A DNA stretch of 62,050 bases from an uncultured Muribaculaceae bacterium (GCA_910587915.1 CAJUOB010000014.1:1-62050), one strand, 5' to 3'. Positions 1-9,525 are shown, counted from the first letter of the stretch. Program-made: numbers and translations. Notes: generated by a model from the letters alone, not told the origin.

Positions 1-68
1 AAATCACTCAAAGATTAGCCGCCCACGCGTTAACTTATATTATTAAACAACCTCTTAGGGAAAAAACG

Positions 69-97
69 AAGGCCGGTTTCGCGAAGAAGCCGGCCTT
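69..97 (-). terminator. Rho-independent terminator of the LRR/protease operon
   Basis: An 8-bp perfect stem (AAGGCCGG at 69-76 with CCGGCCTT at 90-97) encloses a self-complementary TTCGCGAA loop. Read on the minus strand it is followed by a T-rich run (CGTTTTTTCC). It lies just past the stop codon of the LRR protein gene. Confidence 0.8.
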
Positions 98-119
98 TGT
101 TTTGCTGTGTGACAGATGG

Positions 120-3100
120 TTATTTAACGGCGACCTTTACGGCACGGTTTGCAACGGTGACCACATAGACGCCCGATGCGATGCCTGAGAATGAGCATGT
201 GCCATGATTGCTGCCGATGCATGCACCGCTGATGGTGTAGATGGCTACAGGAGCGTTTTCATCGTCGGTTTCCACAAATACAGTTCCGCCTTGTGCACGG
301 ACACGGAAGGTGTCGGTGTCGGCTGTGATACCGTCGATACCGGATACTCCGGTGACATCGATGAAATTGGTGTAGAGTACCAACGAGGGGAAGGCCGGAT
401 TCTGCATGACGCACATTATATTATGGAAATCGGCCAGGAAGGTGGTGACACCATTGTCGATGGTATATTCATCGCCTTCGATGAGGTTTTCGCCCACGAG
501 ATTATCTTCTTCATCGTAGTAAGGAGAGTCGATGTACCATGTATAAGTGGTATTCTGACCGGCGGCGACGGCCTGCGAGCTGAGGTCCACTTTGTTTTCG
601 GCGTCGACAGTAATTTCGATAGAAGCTTGTTTGCCGTAGTCGTAGAGGTAATAAGTGCTTTTTACTTCGGGTAGGGTGGTGAAAGTGAACTTATTGTTGG
701 AAATAGCGAGCACACGAAGGTCGGTAAGTCCGTCGACATCGATGGCGCTGAGATTATTGCCCGTAAGCCAAAGCTGACTCACGGCCGGGACTCCGGCCAG
801 ATCGATCGATTCGAATTGGTTATCGCTTAGATTAAGTTCCCAAAGAGCCGGATTTCCGAATGTGATATTCTTCATTCCATTGCCTGAAGCATGGAATGCT
901 TCGAGTGTTTTGAACGCGGAAATGTCGATGGATTCGATCTTGTTGTCGTTAAGAGCAAGTGTGCGCAGATTTTTATATGCGCTGAGATCGATACCGGTGA
1001 TATAGCATCCGGATATGGTGAGTTCGCTGAGTTCGGGATTGGCGGGAAGAGTGATGGTACCGTCTTCGAGGCCGGCTCCATATAGGAAGAATGTGTTGGT
1101 CTGTTTGAGTCGTGACGCATCGATATCGGCCATCTTCACGCCGCTGATGCTGCACATTGTCACGCCATTGTCGGTGTCGTATGCATAGGCCTTGACTTTT
1201 GCACCGGCATGTGTGGTGACAGGGAACTCAGTGTAGGTTGTCTTAAGGATATACTGCACGAGGTTTCCGTTGCCGTTCCAGTCGATGTAGACTGTGGTGT
1301 TGTTGGCAACTCCGGTGAGAGAGATTGAAGCCTGTGCGGATTCTGTGGTTGTGAATTCGAGGAAAACCTCGGTTGGCATGTCGGCGGCTTCGACGGTGGA
1401 TGTGAGGTATGCATTGTCGCCGTTGAAGTCGGGGAATGCGGGGTTGGTCATGGCGCAGTAGAGCGAGCCGGCATCGGCTCCGGAGAATGTGAATACCGCA
1501 CCGTTGGCTGTCACTTCGTCGGAAGTGGCGGGAGTTCCGTTAGTATGATACCATGTGAATACAGTGGCATCGCTGCCTGTGCCGAGCATCATGGCGGATA
1601 GATCGACCACCGGAGCCTTTGCCGGGAGCAAAACGGGTTGCTGTGGGGCGTAGGTGTATTGAGTGAATTTATCGGCGGCAGGCAGGGCGGGGAAGTAGAG
1701 CATGTTGCCCGCGAGGTTGAGATGGGTGACAGGCGATGTGGCCGGCACTTCGAATGCAGTGAACATGTTGTTTGAAATGTCGAGAGTGTCGAGTGCCTCG
1801 CAGTCGGTGAGGTCGATTTCGGAGAGGTAGTTCCAGCTTACGTTTAGATAGCGCAGATTTGAATTTCGTTCGAGGGGTATGCTTTCGAGCGAGTTGTTGC
1901 TGAGGTCGAGGTGCTCGATAGTGGCGCCATCGTTGAGAGTGAGTTGGGAGATGGAGTTGTTCGATAGATTGATATTGGAAAGTACGTTCTTGCCATAGTT
2001 TCCATTCACGCCCGATAGGTCGATTGTCTTGAAATTGTTGGAGGAAAGATCGAGCGAAGTGAGGCACCGGTTCCATGTGAGGTCGATGGTGCTGAGCTGA
2101 CAGTTGCTGAGACGAAGCTGGCGCAGGGTGGGAGCTTTTGTAAGGTCGGTTGAAAGGAGCCGTACGTCCTCGATCGAAAGGGCTGTGATGGTGCTACCTT
2201 CGGGTATATATACCACGATGCCCGATGCTCCGGCCCTTGTGCCTGATACATTGCTTTGAGCAGGGATTCCGGTAGTTGTGGCTGTGAATTCCTTGAGATT
2301 GCCATCGCCAAAGTCGACCATAAATGTCTTGGGATTTTCGGCAGTGGCGCCGTCTACACCTACTCCGAACGAGAAAGATGATGATGAAGCAGACACGCGG
2401 AACGATACGGCTTTTGACGGCTTTCCGAAAGCATCCGCTGTCTTGACCATGAAGCGTGCGGTGGTGAGGATGGCTTCGGGGAAAAGATCATTGGCAAAAG
2501 CCGCATAGAGGCTGTCGGAGCATTCTTTGAGAAGTGTAATACGGCCGTTATCCCATTTGTAGTAATCGTCGGAGAGGAGTTCGACGGTTCCGGATTCCTC
2601 TTTTACGGCGTATACCACAGCATCGGTGGTGGAGCCTTCGCGGATGACACGTGCAGTGAGGTCGATAACATCACCTTCGGCGTAGCAGCGGGCTACTTCG
2701 AGTGGCTGCTGGGCGTAGTTGTATTCGGTCATGTTGGCGCGTGGCAGGGGAATGGTGTTGAAGTCCATCCGGTTGTCGGACACGTCGACATTGTTGAGCG
2801 ATGGGTTGTTGGTGAAATCGATTCCCGGGAGATTATTACCCTGGCAGGAGAATGACACCAGCGATGTGTTTTTGGATATGTCGAGCGAAGTGAGCGCATT
2901 GTGCTGGCAGTAGAAACGCTGCAGCATGGTGTTGTGTGTCACATCGAGTTGGTCGATTTTGTACTGAGGAGCGAAAGAGCCGGCATGGCCGCAGTAGAAC
3001 TCTGTAAGGTAAGGATTCTTGCTTACATCGATGGATGTGATGTAGGTGTCGGATACGTTGAGTATGAGCAGTTTCGTATTCTTAGAGACATCGAGCGACT

Positions 3101-3788
3101 GCAAAGGGGTCACATCGGCCGAAAGCCTGAGTAGTTCGGGGCATCCGGTGGGGTCGAGGGTGTAAAGCTCGTCGCAGTGGTATGCCTCGAAGGATGCCAT
3201 GGATGGGTAGTCGCTGAGGTTGAACGACTGGTCGAGATGTCCTACTATGCTCATTTCGAGAATGGTAAGGGCGGGCTTGTTGGCGCCAATGACAAGGGGT
3301 GACTCATCGAATGGATTGTCGGTGAGAACAATGCTTTCGAGCTTTGTCATATGGCTCAGATCGAGGGCCTTGAGTTCGTTGTGACTCATGTCGAGGATCT
3401 GAAGTTCGGTGAGATCGGGGAATGATATGCGGTCGATGTAGCATCCTTCGCAGTCGAAATAGTCGATTTTGGAAGCGTCGCCGTAGATGCGGACTATTCC
3501 GGATGCCGATACAGTGCAAGATATCGATGTTGCCGAAATACTCTGGGAGTCCTGATCGTAGATTGCGGGACCTACTTCAGCCTCGAATGTGCCGAAGCCG
3601 CAGTCGATATCCAGATATATATCCTCTTTTGCGCCGAGAACGATATGGAAGGAGTTGGTGCTTCCGTATGTTTCGTAGATGTTGGTGTGGAACTCTATAA
3701 TGGGTGTCTCTGCTTCGGCAGCATACATGGTCGGGACTGCCGACATGCATAGAGCCGCAAGTGTGCCACGAATTATTGTTGCGTTCAT
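120..3788 (-). CDS. Secreted leucine-rich-repeat protein with three repeated modules and a T9SS-like tail
   Basis: A 1222-residue exported protein. A signal peptide (cleavage near the AEAE around residue 25) is followed by three copies of one module. Each module has a beta-strand lead-in, a block of leucine-rich repeats of the form LxxLDLSxNxLxxIDL, a conserved linker (YNYAQQP, YTYAPQQP, YDYGKQA) and an Ig-like domain ending near NPAFP or LFPEA. The blocks lie at roughly residues 30-470, 470-815 and 815-1150. The last ~70 residues have the look of a type A T9SS sorting tail: short strands, a GVYVV motif and a basic end. The start follows the protease stop by 4 bases, so the two are co-transcribed. 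The LRR blocks suggest surface binding of protein or glycan, but no ligand can be read from the sequence. Confidence 0.85.
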   Translation of the reverse strand: MNATIIRGTLAALCMSAVPTMYAAEAETPIIEFHTNIYETYGSTNSFHIVLGAKEDIYLDIDCGFGTFEAEVGPAIYDQDSQSISATSISCTVSASGIVRIYGDASKIDYFDCEGCYIDRISFPDLTELQILDMSHNELKALDLSHMTKLESIVLTDNPFDESPLVIGANKPALTILEMSIVGHLDQSFNLSDYPSMASFEAYHCDELYTLDPTGCPELLRLSADVTPLQSLDVSKNTKLLILNVSDTYITSIDVSKNPYLTEFYCGHAGSFAPQYKIDQLDVTHNTMLQRFYCQHNALTSLDISKNTSLVSFSCQGNNLPGIDFTNNPSLNNVDVSDNRMDFNTIPLPRANMTEYNYAQQPLEVARCYAEGDVIDLTARVIREGSTTDAVVYAVKEESGTVELLSDDYYKWDNGRITLLKECSDSLYAAFANDLFPEAILTTARFMVKTADAFGKPSKAVSFRVSASSSSFSFGVGVDGATAENPKTFMVDFGDGNLKEFTATTTGIPAQSNVSGTRAGASGIVVYIPEGSTITALSIEDVRLLSTDLTKAPTLRQLRLSNCQLSTIDLTWNRCLTSLDLSSNNFKTIDLSGVNGNYGKNVLSNINLSNNSISQLTLNDGATIEHLDLSNNSLESIPLERNSNLRYLNVSWNYLSEIDLTDCEALDTLDISNNMFTAFEVPATSPVTHLNLAGNMLYFPALPAADKFTQYTYAPQQPVLLPAKAPVVDLSAMMLGTGSDATVFTWYHTNGTPATSDEVTANGAVFTFSGADAGSLYCAMTNPAFPDFNGDNAYLTSTVEAADMPTEVFLEFTTTESAQASISLTGVANNTTVYIDWNGNGNLVQYILKTTYTEFPVTTHAGAKVKAYAYDTDNGVTMCSISGVKMADIDASRLKQTNTFFLYGAGLEDGTITLPANPELSELTISGCYITGIDLSAYKNLRTLALNDNKIESIDISAFKTLEAFHASGNGMKNITFGNPALWELNLSDNQFESIDLAGVPAVSQLWLTGNNLSAIDVDGLTDLRVLAISNNKFTFTTLPEVKSTYYLYDYGKQASIEITVDAENKVDLSSQAVAAGQNTTYTWYIDSPYYDEEDNLVGENLIEGDEYTIDNGVTTFLADFHNIMCVMQNPAFPSLVLYTNFIDVTGVSGIDGITADTDTFRVRAQGGTVFVETDDENAPVAIYTISGACIGSNHGTCSFSGIASGVYVVTVANRAVKVAVK

Positions 3789-3792
3789 ATTA

Positions 3793-6075
3793 TTATCGGA
3801 TTATGATTTTTTGTGTGAAAGTGCCGTTGATATTGAGCACATATACTCCCTGTGAGAGGGCTGTGCAGTCGATTACGGCTGTGTCGGATGTGGAGTGTGC
3901 GGCTGCTACCCGGGCGCCTTGGATACTGAAGATGTCGGCATCGATGGCGGTGTAGCCCGGGGCATATATCTCTACCTGACGTGCGTCGGAGACGGTGACA
4001 AGCGGGCGCTTCGCGGAGTCGATGGCCACTCCATCGATTCCTGCGCTGCGGCGGAGCACTTCCTTCAAGCCTGCATATGCATCGAATTTTCCGGCTCCCC
4101 ACTGGATGGAATTTCCGGATGTGTTGACATCGTCATCGACCACGGCGGTTTTTGCGATTATGTCCTTGACATCGTTGGCTCGGAGTGTCGGGTCGGCTTC
4201 AAGCCATAGTGCTATTGCTCCGCTTACCAGAGGTGTCGACATGGATGTGCCCACGCACTGATGCCATGAATAGCGGCGGTCGGAGCCTTCGAGGATGGCC
4301 TGTAGGTCGCTGTCGGATGCATTGGCCTCTTCGAGGTAGTATTCGTTGCTCGATGATATCACAGTGGCGCCCGGTGCACATACAGTGGGCAGACAGCGTC
4401 CGTCGTAGAGTTCGCCGTAGGATGTGAACGACGACATTTTTCCGTCGGGGAATCCGCCCTGGAAGCCGTATACAAAGCCGTCGACCGATGCCCAGTCATC
4501 GCGGGTGTTATAGGAGCCTACTACAATTGGCGAAAGTCCGCATGCCACGTCGGAGATGGTGCCGTCGGTCATGCCTTCGTCGTATCCGGCTATGCCGTAG
4601 GATGTGAAACTGTTGATGAGTCCGTCGCAGAAAATGTCGATGCGCTGTCCGGGCTCGCCTGTTACCTCGAAGCCTACGATGTAGTTGCCGTTGTTTTTTT
4701 CGGAATCGTGAAGACTGTAGTCGAGAATTGCGTAGTAGCGTCCTGTGGTAGCATCGTGTTCGGCACCCACACCCATGTATCCCACGCATTGCTGGGCAAG
4801 CTGTGGCGATAGAATATCGGTGTCGGACTCTATGAAATCTTCGAGAGTTACCCAGTATTTCGAAACAGAGCCTTCGAGAACAGGTTCGAGTGGCATACGG
4901 AGAGCAACCTTTCCACGCGATTTATTGAATAGGATAGCCTGTACGGTGAATGGCTTGTCGGTGTCGGAGTATATGTAGGTCTGTCCGTAGCGGAGATTGG
5001 GAAAGCCCTGGAACTGCGTGCCCGAATAATAGAAGGATCCAATTGTGGTGTCGTCGTCGGTGAAGCGTTTGTGGAGTGCTATCGGCGCATCGCCTTCGTT
5101 ACCGGCCGAAACGCAGAAGATGACGTTGTCGAGCCCCGAGCACATGTCGATATACTGGCATAAGGTCGAGGAACCATCGTGTGGACCGAGATTCGATCCG
5201 AGCGACAGGTTGATTACCGCAGGCTGCTGTTTGTAGTACGCATAGTTGAGAATCTGCTCGCATCCCATGGCGATGAAGTAGTCGCTTTCGGGGCCACATG
5301 CGAGGGCGAGGTCGGCATCGTAGGCTACGCCATAGTATGGATTGTCGATTTCCTCGACAGTACCGGCGAACATGTTCTGTTTCACTCCGGCCTTCACCTT
5401 GCCTTTGTATCCACCGGCCATGATTCCGAGTGTGTGGGTGCCGTGGAATGTCTGGGACGACTCTGTATCGATGTTCGGAATATAGTCGGCACCGTATACT
5501 TCCTCTGCATAATCGCCGCTTTCGGTGGGGCGATAGTAGGTGAAGAGATTGATGCGCGAGCTGCCGTCGGGGTTCTGGAAATTTATGTGGTTGGGGTCGA
5601 AACCGCCGTCGAAAATACCGGCAACCACATTTTTGCCTGTGTAGGATTGCGGCAGGTCGACCCCGGAATGTATTTTATCAATGCCTGTGACGGCACGTGC
5701 GCGGTCGAGTTTTGCTTTAACGGGGCTCTCGAGACGTATAGCCTGCACTTCGGGTAGCGCTTCGATGGCTTGGAGTGAGTCGGCCGGAAATTCGGCGAGT
5801 GCCATGTTGCCGCGTGTGGATCGCACGGTTGCTCCGGCTGCTTCGAGGGATGCGGACGAAGCACCGTCGGTGAGGGTGACAAATGCGCGGAGTGTGGTGG
5901 TGGCATCTGCCGATGGCGCCACTCTCAGTGCTCCGTTGGCGCCGGGTGCTATCTGCACGCCGTGTCGTGCGCTCCGGAGGCGGGCACGGCTGCCGATATC
6001 GAGCTTATCGGCTGCCTCGACTGTGCCGCAAGCAAGCAGGGCTGCGAGTGCGATTGCAATTTTATGTGAAATCAT
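3793..6075 (-). CDS. Secreted subtilisin-family (S8) serine protease with T9SS-like tail
   Basis: A 760-residue S8 peptidase, the first gene of a two-gene operon with the LRR protein. A signal peptide (about residues 1-21) and an I9-like propeptide (about 60-118) precede the catalytic domain. The triad is visible: Asp156 in GIFDGGF, His211 in FHGTHTLG and Ser610 in GTSMSTPLVSG. Asn325 in SAGNEG is the oxyanion residue. A long insertion (about 340-480) of beta character sits between the His and Ser regions, as in other large Bacteroidetes subtilases. Residues ~690-760 form a T9SS type A-like tail ending in a basic IIIR. The protein should be active at the cell surface or outside the cell. Whether it processes the LRR partner is speculation. 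Confidence 0.92.
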   Translation of the reverse strand: MISHKIAIALAALLACGTVEAADKLDIGSRARLRSARHGVQIAPGANGALRVAPSADATTTLRAFVTLTDGASSASLEAAGATVRSTRGNMALAEFPADSLQAIEALPEVQAIRLESPVKAKLDRARAVTGIDKIHSGVDLPQSYTGKNVVAGIFDGGFDPNHINFQNPDGSSRINLFTYYRPTESGDYAEEVYGADYIPNIDTESSQTFHGTHTLGIMAGGYKGKVKAGVKQNMFAGTVEEIDNPYYGVAYDADLALACGPESDYFIAMGCEQILNYAYYKQQPAVINLSLGSNLGPHDGSSTLCQYIDMCSGLDNVIFCVSAGNEGDAPIALHKRFTDDDTTIGSFYYSGTQFQGFPNLRYGQTYIYSDTDKPFTVQAILFNKSRGKVALRMPLEPVLEGSVSKYWVTLEDFIESDTDILSPQLAQQCVGYMGVGAEHDATTGRYYAILDYSLHDSEKNNGNYIVGFEVTGEPGQRIDIFCDGLINSFTSYGIAGYDEGMTDGTISDVACGLSPIVVGSYNTRDDWASVDGFVYGFQGGFPDGKMSSFTSYGELYDGRCLPTVCAPGATVISSSNEYYLEEANASDSDLQAILEGSDRRYSWHQCVGTSMSTPLVSGAIALWLEADPTLRANDVKDIIAKTAVVDDDVNTSGNSIQWGAGKFDAYAGLKEVLRRSAGIDGVAIDSAKRPLVTVSDARQVEIYAPGYTAIDADIFSIQGARVAAAHSTSDTAVIDCTALSQGVYVLNINGTFTQKIIIR

Positions 6076-6140
6076 AGTTCTAAGATTGATTTAATTAAGT
6101 AATGTATATGTAAGTAGAATCGCAGAAGGCAAATCGGTAA

Positions 6141-6178
6141 GTACCCGGCAGATTCTCATTCGAGAGTCTGTCGGGTAC
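6141..6178 (-). terminator. Long hairpin downstream of the 6203-8341 gene
   Basis: GTACCCG at 6141-6147 pairs with CGGGTAC at 6172-6178. The stem continues through CAGA/TCTG and TCTC/GAGA with only wobble pairs in between. There is little T-run on either strand, so termination is likely but not certain. Confidence 0.55.
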
Positions 6179-6202
6179 TCATGGATTATTTCATATAGCT
6201 TT

Positions 6203-8341
6203 TTAGCGAACTACTATTTTTTTACCGTCGGCGATATAGATTCCGGCGGGTAGCTGCTGAATCTGGTTGCTGTCGGCCTGGTGGAGCACCTCGATGCCTT
6301 GGAGGTTATAGACATCAACGGGAGCGTTGTTGCCTACTGCAACATTTTCAACGCCGGAGTTGCCGTCGAGTGTCACTTTCACGTTGGTGTCGGCTGTGAT
6401 CGTGGCTGTGTAGATGCCATCTTCGCCAGGTGCGACCTCGGTGTCGTTTACTTTAACCACGAGTTTGCCGGAAGCATCTGCTGTAGTGGCGGCGGGCACG
6501 AGTCGGATTTCGGTATTTTCGAGTACTGTGTGATTGGCCGGGTTTGCGATAGGTGTGATGATGTCGTGGAGCACGCTTACGGGGGCGTTTTCTTCGATAT
6601 CGTAGGTCACCTCGTAGCTTTCGGGCGTACTGGAGAAGGCTTTGAGTACGTCGCCATCCTGTGCATTGTGTGTATAGAGGTAATGGAGAGCCTCTCCATT
6701 GCAGTAGATAGCGGCAGGACCGCTCCAATTACTGTCATAGAAGCTGAACGTCAGGTCGTTGTCGAAGTCGCCGAAGTTTACAATCTGATAACCGCTGTGG
6801 AGGTACTGTTTGAATTCTGTGGCTTTGAAGTTGCTGAGCAATACATAGGTATATGTCTCTTGCCATTCGGCGTTGTCGAGATATATAACCATCTGCTTGT
6901 CGCGGTTGAGTTTTTCGACTTCAATTTCGATGTATGCGTCGTCTCCGGTAATGCTGACTTCACCGGCAGACCAGGGTGATGCAGTACAGCTTCCGGATGT
7001 GCTCAAGGCGATCTGATAATCGGAGCTGATGCTTTTTATGGTAAGATAGTTGTTCGATACCGGTACTGTGAGTACTGTTTCTTTCTGAGTGAGGTAGATG
7101 GGCGCGCCGAGATTGTAGGAGGAGCCGTTGTAAAGCACCACTTTGTCGTATTCTTCGGCATATACGGTTACGGTATAGGGCTTCTTTGCATTAGCGGCGA
7201 TGTCGAATGTGTATCCATTCTCATCCTCGGCGCTAAATTCGTAGTAGGCGGTATATGTGCCGATGGTGATGGGTGTGCCATTGACGGTAGCTGTTATATC
7301 CTGGAAATCGACAGTGTTGAAATCGATATAAATCTTGTCGCCCTGCTTCACTGTAAGAGACTCGTTGTTCCAGTCGCTTACAGTGGAACTGTTCACACTT
7401 ATATAAGATATCACCTTTTTGATGTCTTCGGATGAATAGTTGAAGTTGAGTTTTACATCAACGTCCGATTCGGTCTGGATATTTATTACATCGCCATCAG
7501 CAGGAGATACGTAGTATTTATCATCGGTTTTAGCAACGGGGTTTCCGTTGAGTTCGACCTTGAATAGTGTGCGGTTGTAGGTTGAGTGGCTAAAAGTAAG
7601 AGGAAGCTCGGATTCCTGGAACTTGAACACGGTCTCGGCTTCTGTGAGCGATATTTCGTTGGAGAAATTGTAGCGTTGTACCTTCACGTCGGCGGGATTT
7701 CCGTCGACCTTTATGGTTACAGATTTGTCGCGGGCATCATCGAGGTTGTAGGTTGTGACGGTGAGGTCGAGGTCGCCTTCCCAATTGCTGCTGTAGATAT
7801 AGAATGTGGTAGGAGCGGCAGTGTCGTATTCCTTGTTGTTTGAATCTACCACTTTAGATATGCCATATCCGTCTTTGGCATATATATTGATAGGGGCATA
7901 GTCCTTTACGTTTGTGAGAACCCATGCGCCATCGACCTGATCTTCGGCATTATAGCTGCCGTAGTTGTAGGAGAGGTAGCACTCGTCGGGGTTTGCATGC
8001 ACGGTGAGTGTGCGTACTTGTTTTTCCTTGACGGTTATGGTGATGATATCGCCATCCTTTAGTTCTCCGGAGCTCATATAGGAGAGACCGAAGCTCTGGC
8101 CATCCTGGTTTTGTACTTTCTCAATCTGATAGCCATCGACGGGATTCATGTTGACGCCGTAGTCGTCGCCCAGATCGAGCTTTATTTCAGTGCCGGAGAT
8201 AGGAGTAAGGTCGTAATTCGGGGGCAAAGTAAGATTTACCGAATTTGCGATGTTGGTTTTGAACGTGACGTTTTTTGCATAAGCCCCGAAAGATACAAGG
8301 CTTACCAATGCCACGAGCAGGAAGGTGTAAAGTTTTTTCAT
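6203..8341 (-). CDS. Large secreted protein of unknown function with T9SS-like tail
   Basis: About 712 residues. The ATG at 8341 (MKKLYTFLLVALVSLVSFG) gives a clean signal peptide and is preferred over a TTG two codons upstream. The body is rich in Asp, Tyr and Thr and predicted all-beta. It has recurring motifs of the type VTVYAEEYDK and LTVHANPDE that look like successive small beta-sandwich repeats, but I do not recognise a named family. The C-terminus (VENVAVGNNAPVDVYNLQGI followed by QLPAGIYI and a basic end) is a convincing T9SS type A-like sorting tail. A promoter lies about 145 bases upstream and a hairpin follows the stop, so it is its own transcription unit. Confidence 0.75.
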   Translation of the reverse strand: MKKLYTFLLVALVSLVSFGAYAKNVTFKTNIANSVNLTLPPNYDLTPISGTEIKLDLGDDYGVNMNPVDGYQIEKVQNQDGQSFGLSYMSSGELKDGDIITITVKEKQVRTLTVHANPDECYLSYNYGSYNAEDQVDGAWVLTNVKDYAPINIYAKDGYGISKVVDSNNKEYDTAAPTTFYIYSSNWEGDLDLTVTTYNLDDARDKSVTIKVDGNPADVKVQRYNFSNEISLTEAETVFKFQESELPLTFSHSTYNRTLFKVELNGNPVAKTDDKYYVSPADGDVINIQTESDVDVKLNFNYSSEDIKKVISYISVNSSTVSDWNNESLTVKQGDKIYIDFNTVDFQDITATVNGTPITIGTYTAYYEFSAEDENGYTFDIAANAKKPYTVTVYAEEYDKVVLYNGSSYNLGAPIYLTQKETVLTVPVSNNYLTIKSISSDYQIALSTSGSCTASPWSAGEVSITGDDAYIEIEVEKLNRDKQMVIYLDNAEWQETYTYVLLSNFKATEFKQYLHSGYQIVNFGDFDNDLTFSFYDSNWSGPAAIYCNGEALHYLYTHNAQDGDVLKAFSSTPESYEVTYDIEENAPVSVLHDIITPIANPANHTVLENTEIRLVPAATTADASGKLVVKVNDTEVAPGEDGIYTATITADTNVKVTLDGNSGVENVAVGNNAPVDVYNLQGIEVLHQADSNQIQQLPAGIYIADGKKIVVR

Positions 8342-8486
8342 AAGCAAATCTGAAATGAGATGATAATGAAGATTTTTTGTTAAAAAATATTTTAATGACT
8401 GAATCGATAATAATTCAGCCGTGATTTCGTGATTGAAAGCTACTGGAATAAACTTATTTTAGATACTAACTCTTGCTTTTGTATGG

Positions 8487-8517
8487 CAAAAGTAAAGCTA
8501 ATTCTGATGATGACCAA
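8487..8517 (-). promoter_or_regulatory. Promoter of the 6203-8341 gene
   Basis: On the minus strand, TACTTTTG (8494-8487) matches the Bacteroidetes -7 box TAnnTTTG. A TTG (8517-8515) lies 23 bases upstream. The predicted transcript has a leader of about 140 bases. Confidence 0.6.
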
Positions 8518-8592
8518 TAATTTTACTCCGATTAACAAATATTAACTAAATCGAAGCTATTATCTTGACCGATAGTTTGCCGTTGCCCGATG

Positions 8593-9285
8593 TTATTTTA
8601 GTTGATTGATTTTTAAACATACTTGCAGAACGTGATCAAGACCATACAAAAGGGAGTGGCTGTCTATCCCCATCCACATAAACAGTTTGTGGAGTGTCTG
8701 ATATGCGTTCAGAATATAGGAAGTTCCGATTTCAGATTGACGCCGGGCAAAACATATTGGTTCATGGTGGGCAATTCGATTGCGTAGAATGTTTATGCCG
8801 TCCAACTCGTTGAAAATAAATGTATTGTTATATTGAACTTCTGCCGATGAACGGGGCTTGTTGGGAAATATTGCAAGTAAGGTGCGCCCGACAGCCCTGT
8901 ATTGAGGATTGGCAAACATATATTTCCATACTCCGAACTCCATTTCCGCAAGAAGTTTTGGATGAGAATAGGAACCGTCGCGCATCAGTCGGTTATATGC
9001 TTTCTTTATGATTTTTGCACTATCACGACAACCGGGTACATCAAATATTCCTCCATCAATCACAGCATCACGTAGCCAATCGTCTCCATGTCTTTCAGTC
9101 ATAATACGGTCAATCGCATTTCTGACAGCCACCTCAAAGCAACTCAGAAGGGTGAAGACCTCTTGCGACAGATTGAGGTTCAGCCTGTAAAGAGTCATCG
9201 TTTTCCGTGTATTGTTGTCACACGCCAAAAGATAGCGTTGGAGCCGTTCACCCGACAATATATGTTGAAATTCAGAATATTTCAT
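8593..9285 (-). CDS. Abi-family (AbiD/F-like) HEPN protein
   Basis: A 230-residue protein of the Abi_2 type, named for phage abortive-infection proteins. Near residues 165-180 it has RNRIAHHEPI, the Rx4-6H motif of HEPN RNases. Other family-typical features are an N-terminal Y-L-x-C and LYRLN..LS segment and the central FGVWKYMF. No signal peptide or membrane segment is present, so it should be cytoplasmic. It stands alone: no antitoxin, restriction gene or integrase is adjacent. Proposed role is RNA cleavage in phage defence or stress, by family only. Confidence 0.8.
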   Translation of the reverse strand: MKYSEFQHILSGERLQRYLLACDNNTRKTMTLYRLNLNLSQEVFTLLSCFEVAVRNAIDRIMTERHGDDWLRDAVIDGGIFDVPGCRDSAKIIKKAYNRLMRDGSYSHPKLLAEMEFGVWKYMFANPQYRAVGRTLLAIFPNKPRSSAEVQYNNTFIFNELDGINILRNRIAHHEPICFARRQSEIGTSYILNAYQTLHKLFMWMGIDSHSLLYGLDHVLQVCLKINQLK

Positions 9286-9314
9286 CCGATTTTGTGATTT
9301 TTTTACGTGCCGAA

Positions 9315-9346
9315 TTTGTTTATAGATAAAAATCTCACTAACTTTG
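9315..9346 (+). promoter_or_regulatory. Strong consensus promoter upstream of a hairpin
   Basis: TTTG at 9315-9318 and TAACTTTG at 9339-9346, 24 bases start to start, are a full match to the Bacteroidetes consensus. Predicted start of transcription is near 9352. The transcript immediately enters a terminator-like hairpin. Confidence 0.7.
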
Positions 9347-9351
9347 CAGTG

Positions 9352-9399
9352 TTGATTCCCGGTAGCCCCTGATACGTCAAGCTATCGGGTTTAGTTTTA
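9352..9399 (+). ncRNA. Candidate short RNA or attenuated leader
   Basis: A 9-bp stem (CCCGGTAGC 9358-9366 with GCTATCGGG 9381-9389, one G-U pair) follows the consensus promoter by a few bases. It is followed by TTTAGTTTTAT. This would give a transcript of only about 45-50 bases. It could instead be a leader attenuator for the small gene at 9544. It codes for no evident peptide. Confidence 0.4.
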
Positions 9400-9407
9400 T
9401 ATACCCG

Positions 9408-9415
9408 CAAAGATA
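9408..9415 (-). promoter_or_regulatory. Possible -7 box for the Abi gene
   Basis: On the minus strand TATCTTTG (9415-9408) matches TAnnTTTG. No clear TTTG lies 23-24 bases upstream. It would give the Abi gene a leader of about 115 bases that crosses the hairpin described at 9358-9389. Confidence 0.4.
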
Positions 9416-9517
9416 ATGTATTTTCTGATATATCGGCTCTAAAGACGGCTTAGTCTGCATTGAATAATTATATTCCGATTGGATGCGCCGGATTGATGGT
9501 TTGTGACAAAAAATCTG

Positions 9518-9525
9518 TATTTTTG
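9518..9525 (+). promoter_or_regulatory. -7 box of the small coiled-coil protein gene
   Basis: TATTTTTG matches TAnnTTTG and ends 18 bases before the ATG at 9544. A TTTG at 9500-9503 is closer than usual (18 bases start to start). Confidence 0.5.

Noticed and set aside
6076..6202. Promoter for the S8 protease
   Set aside because: No TAnnTTTG match was found on the minus strand in this gap, so I did not call one although transcription must begin near it.
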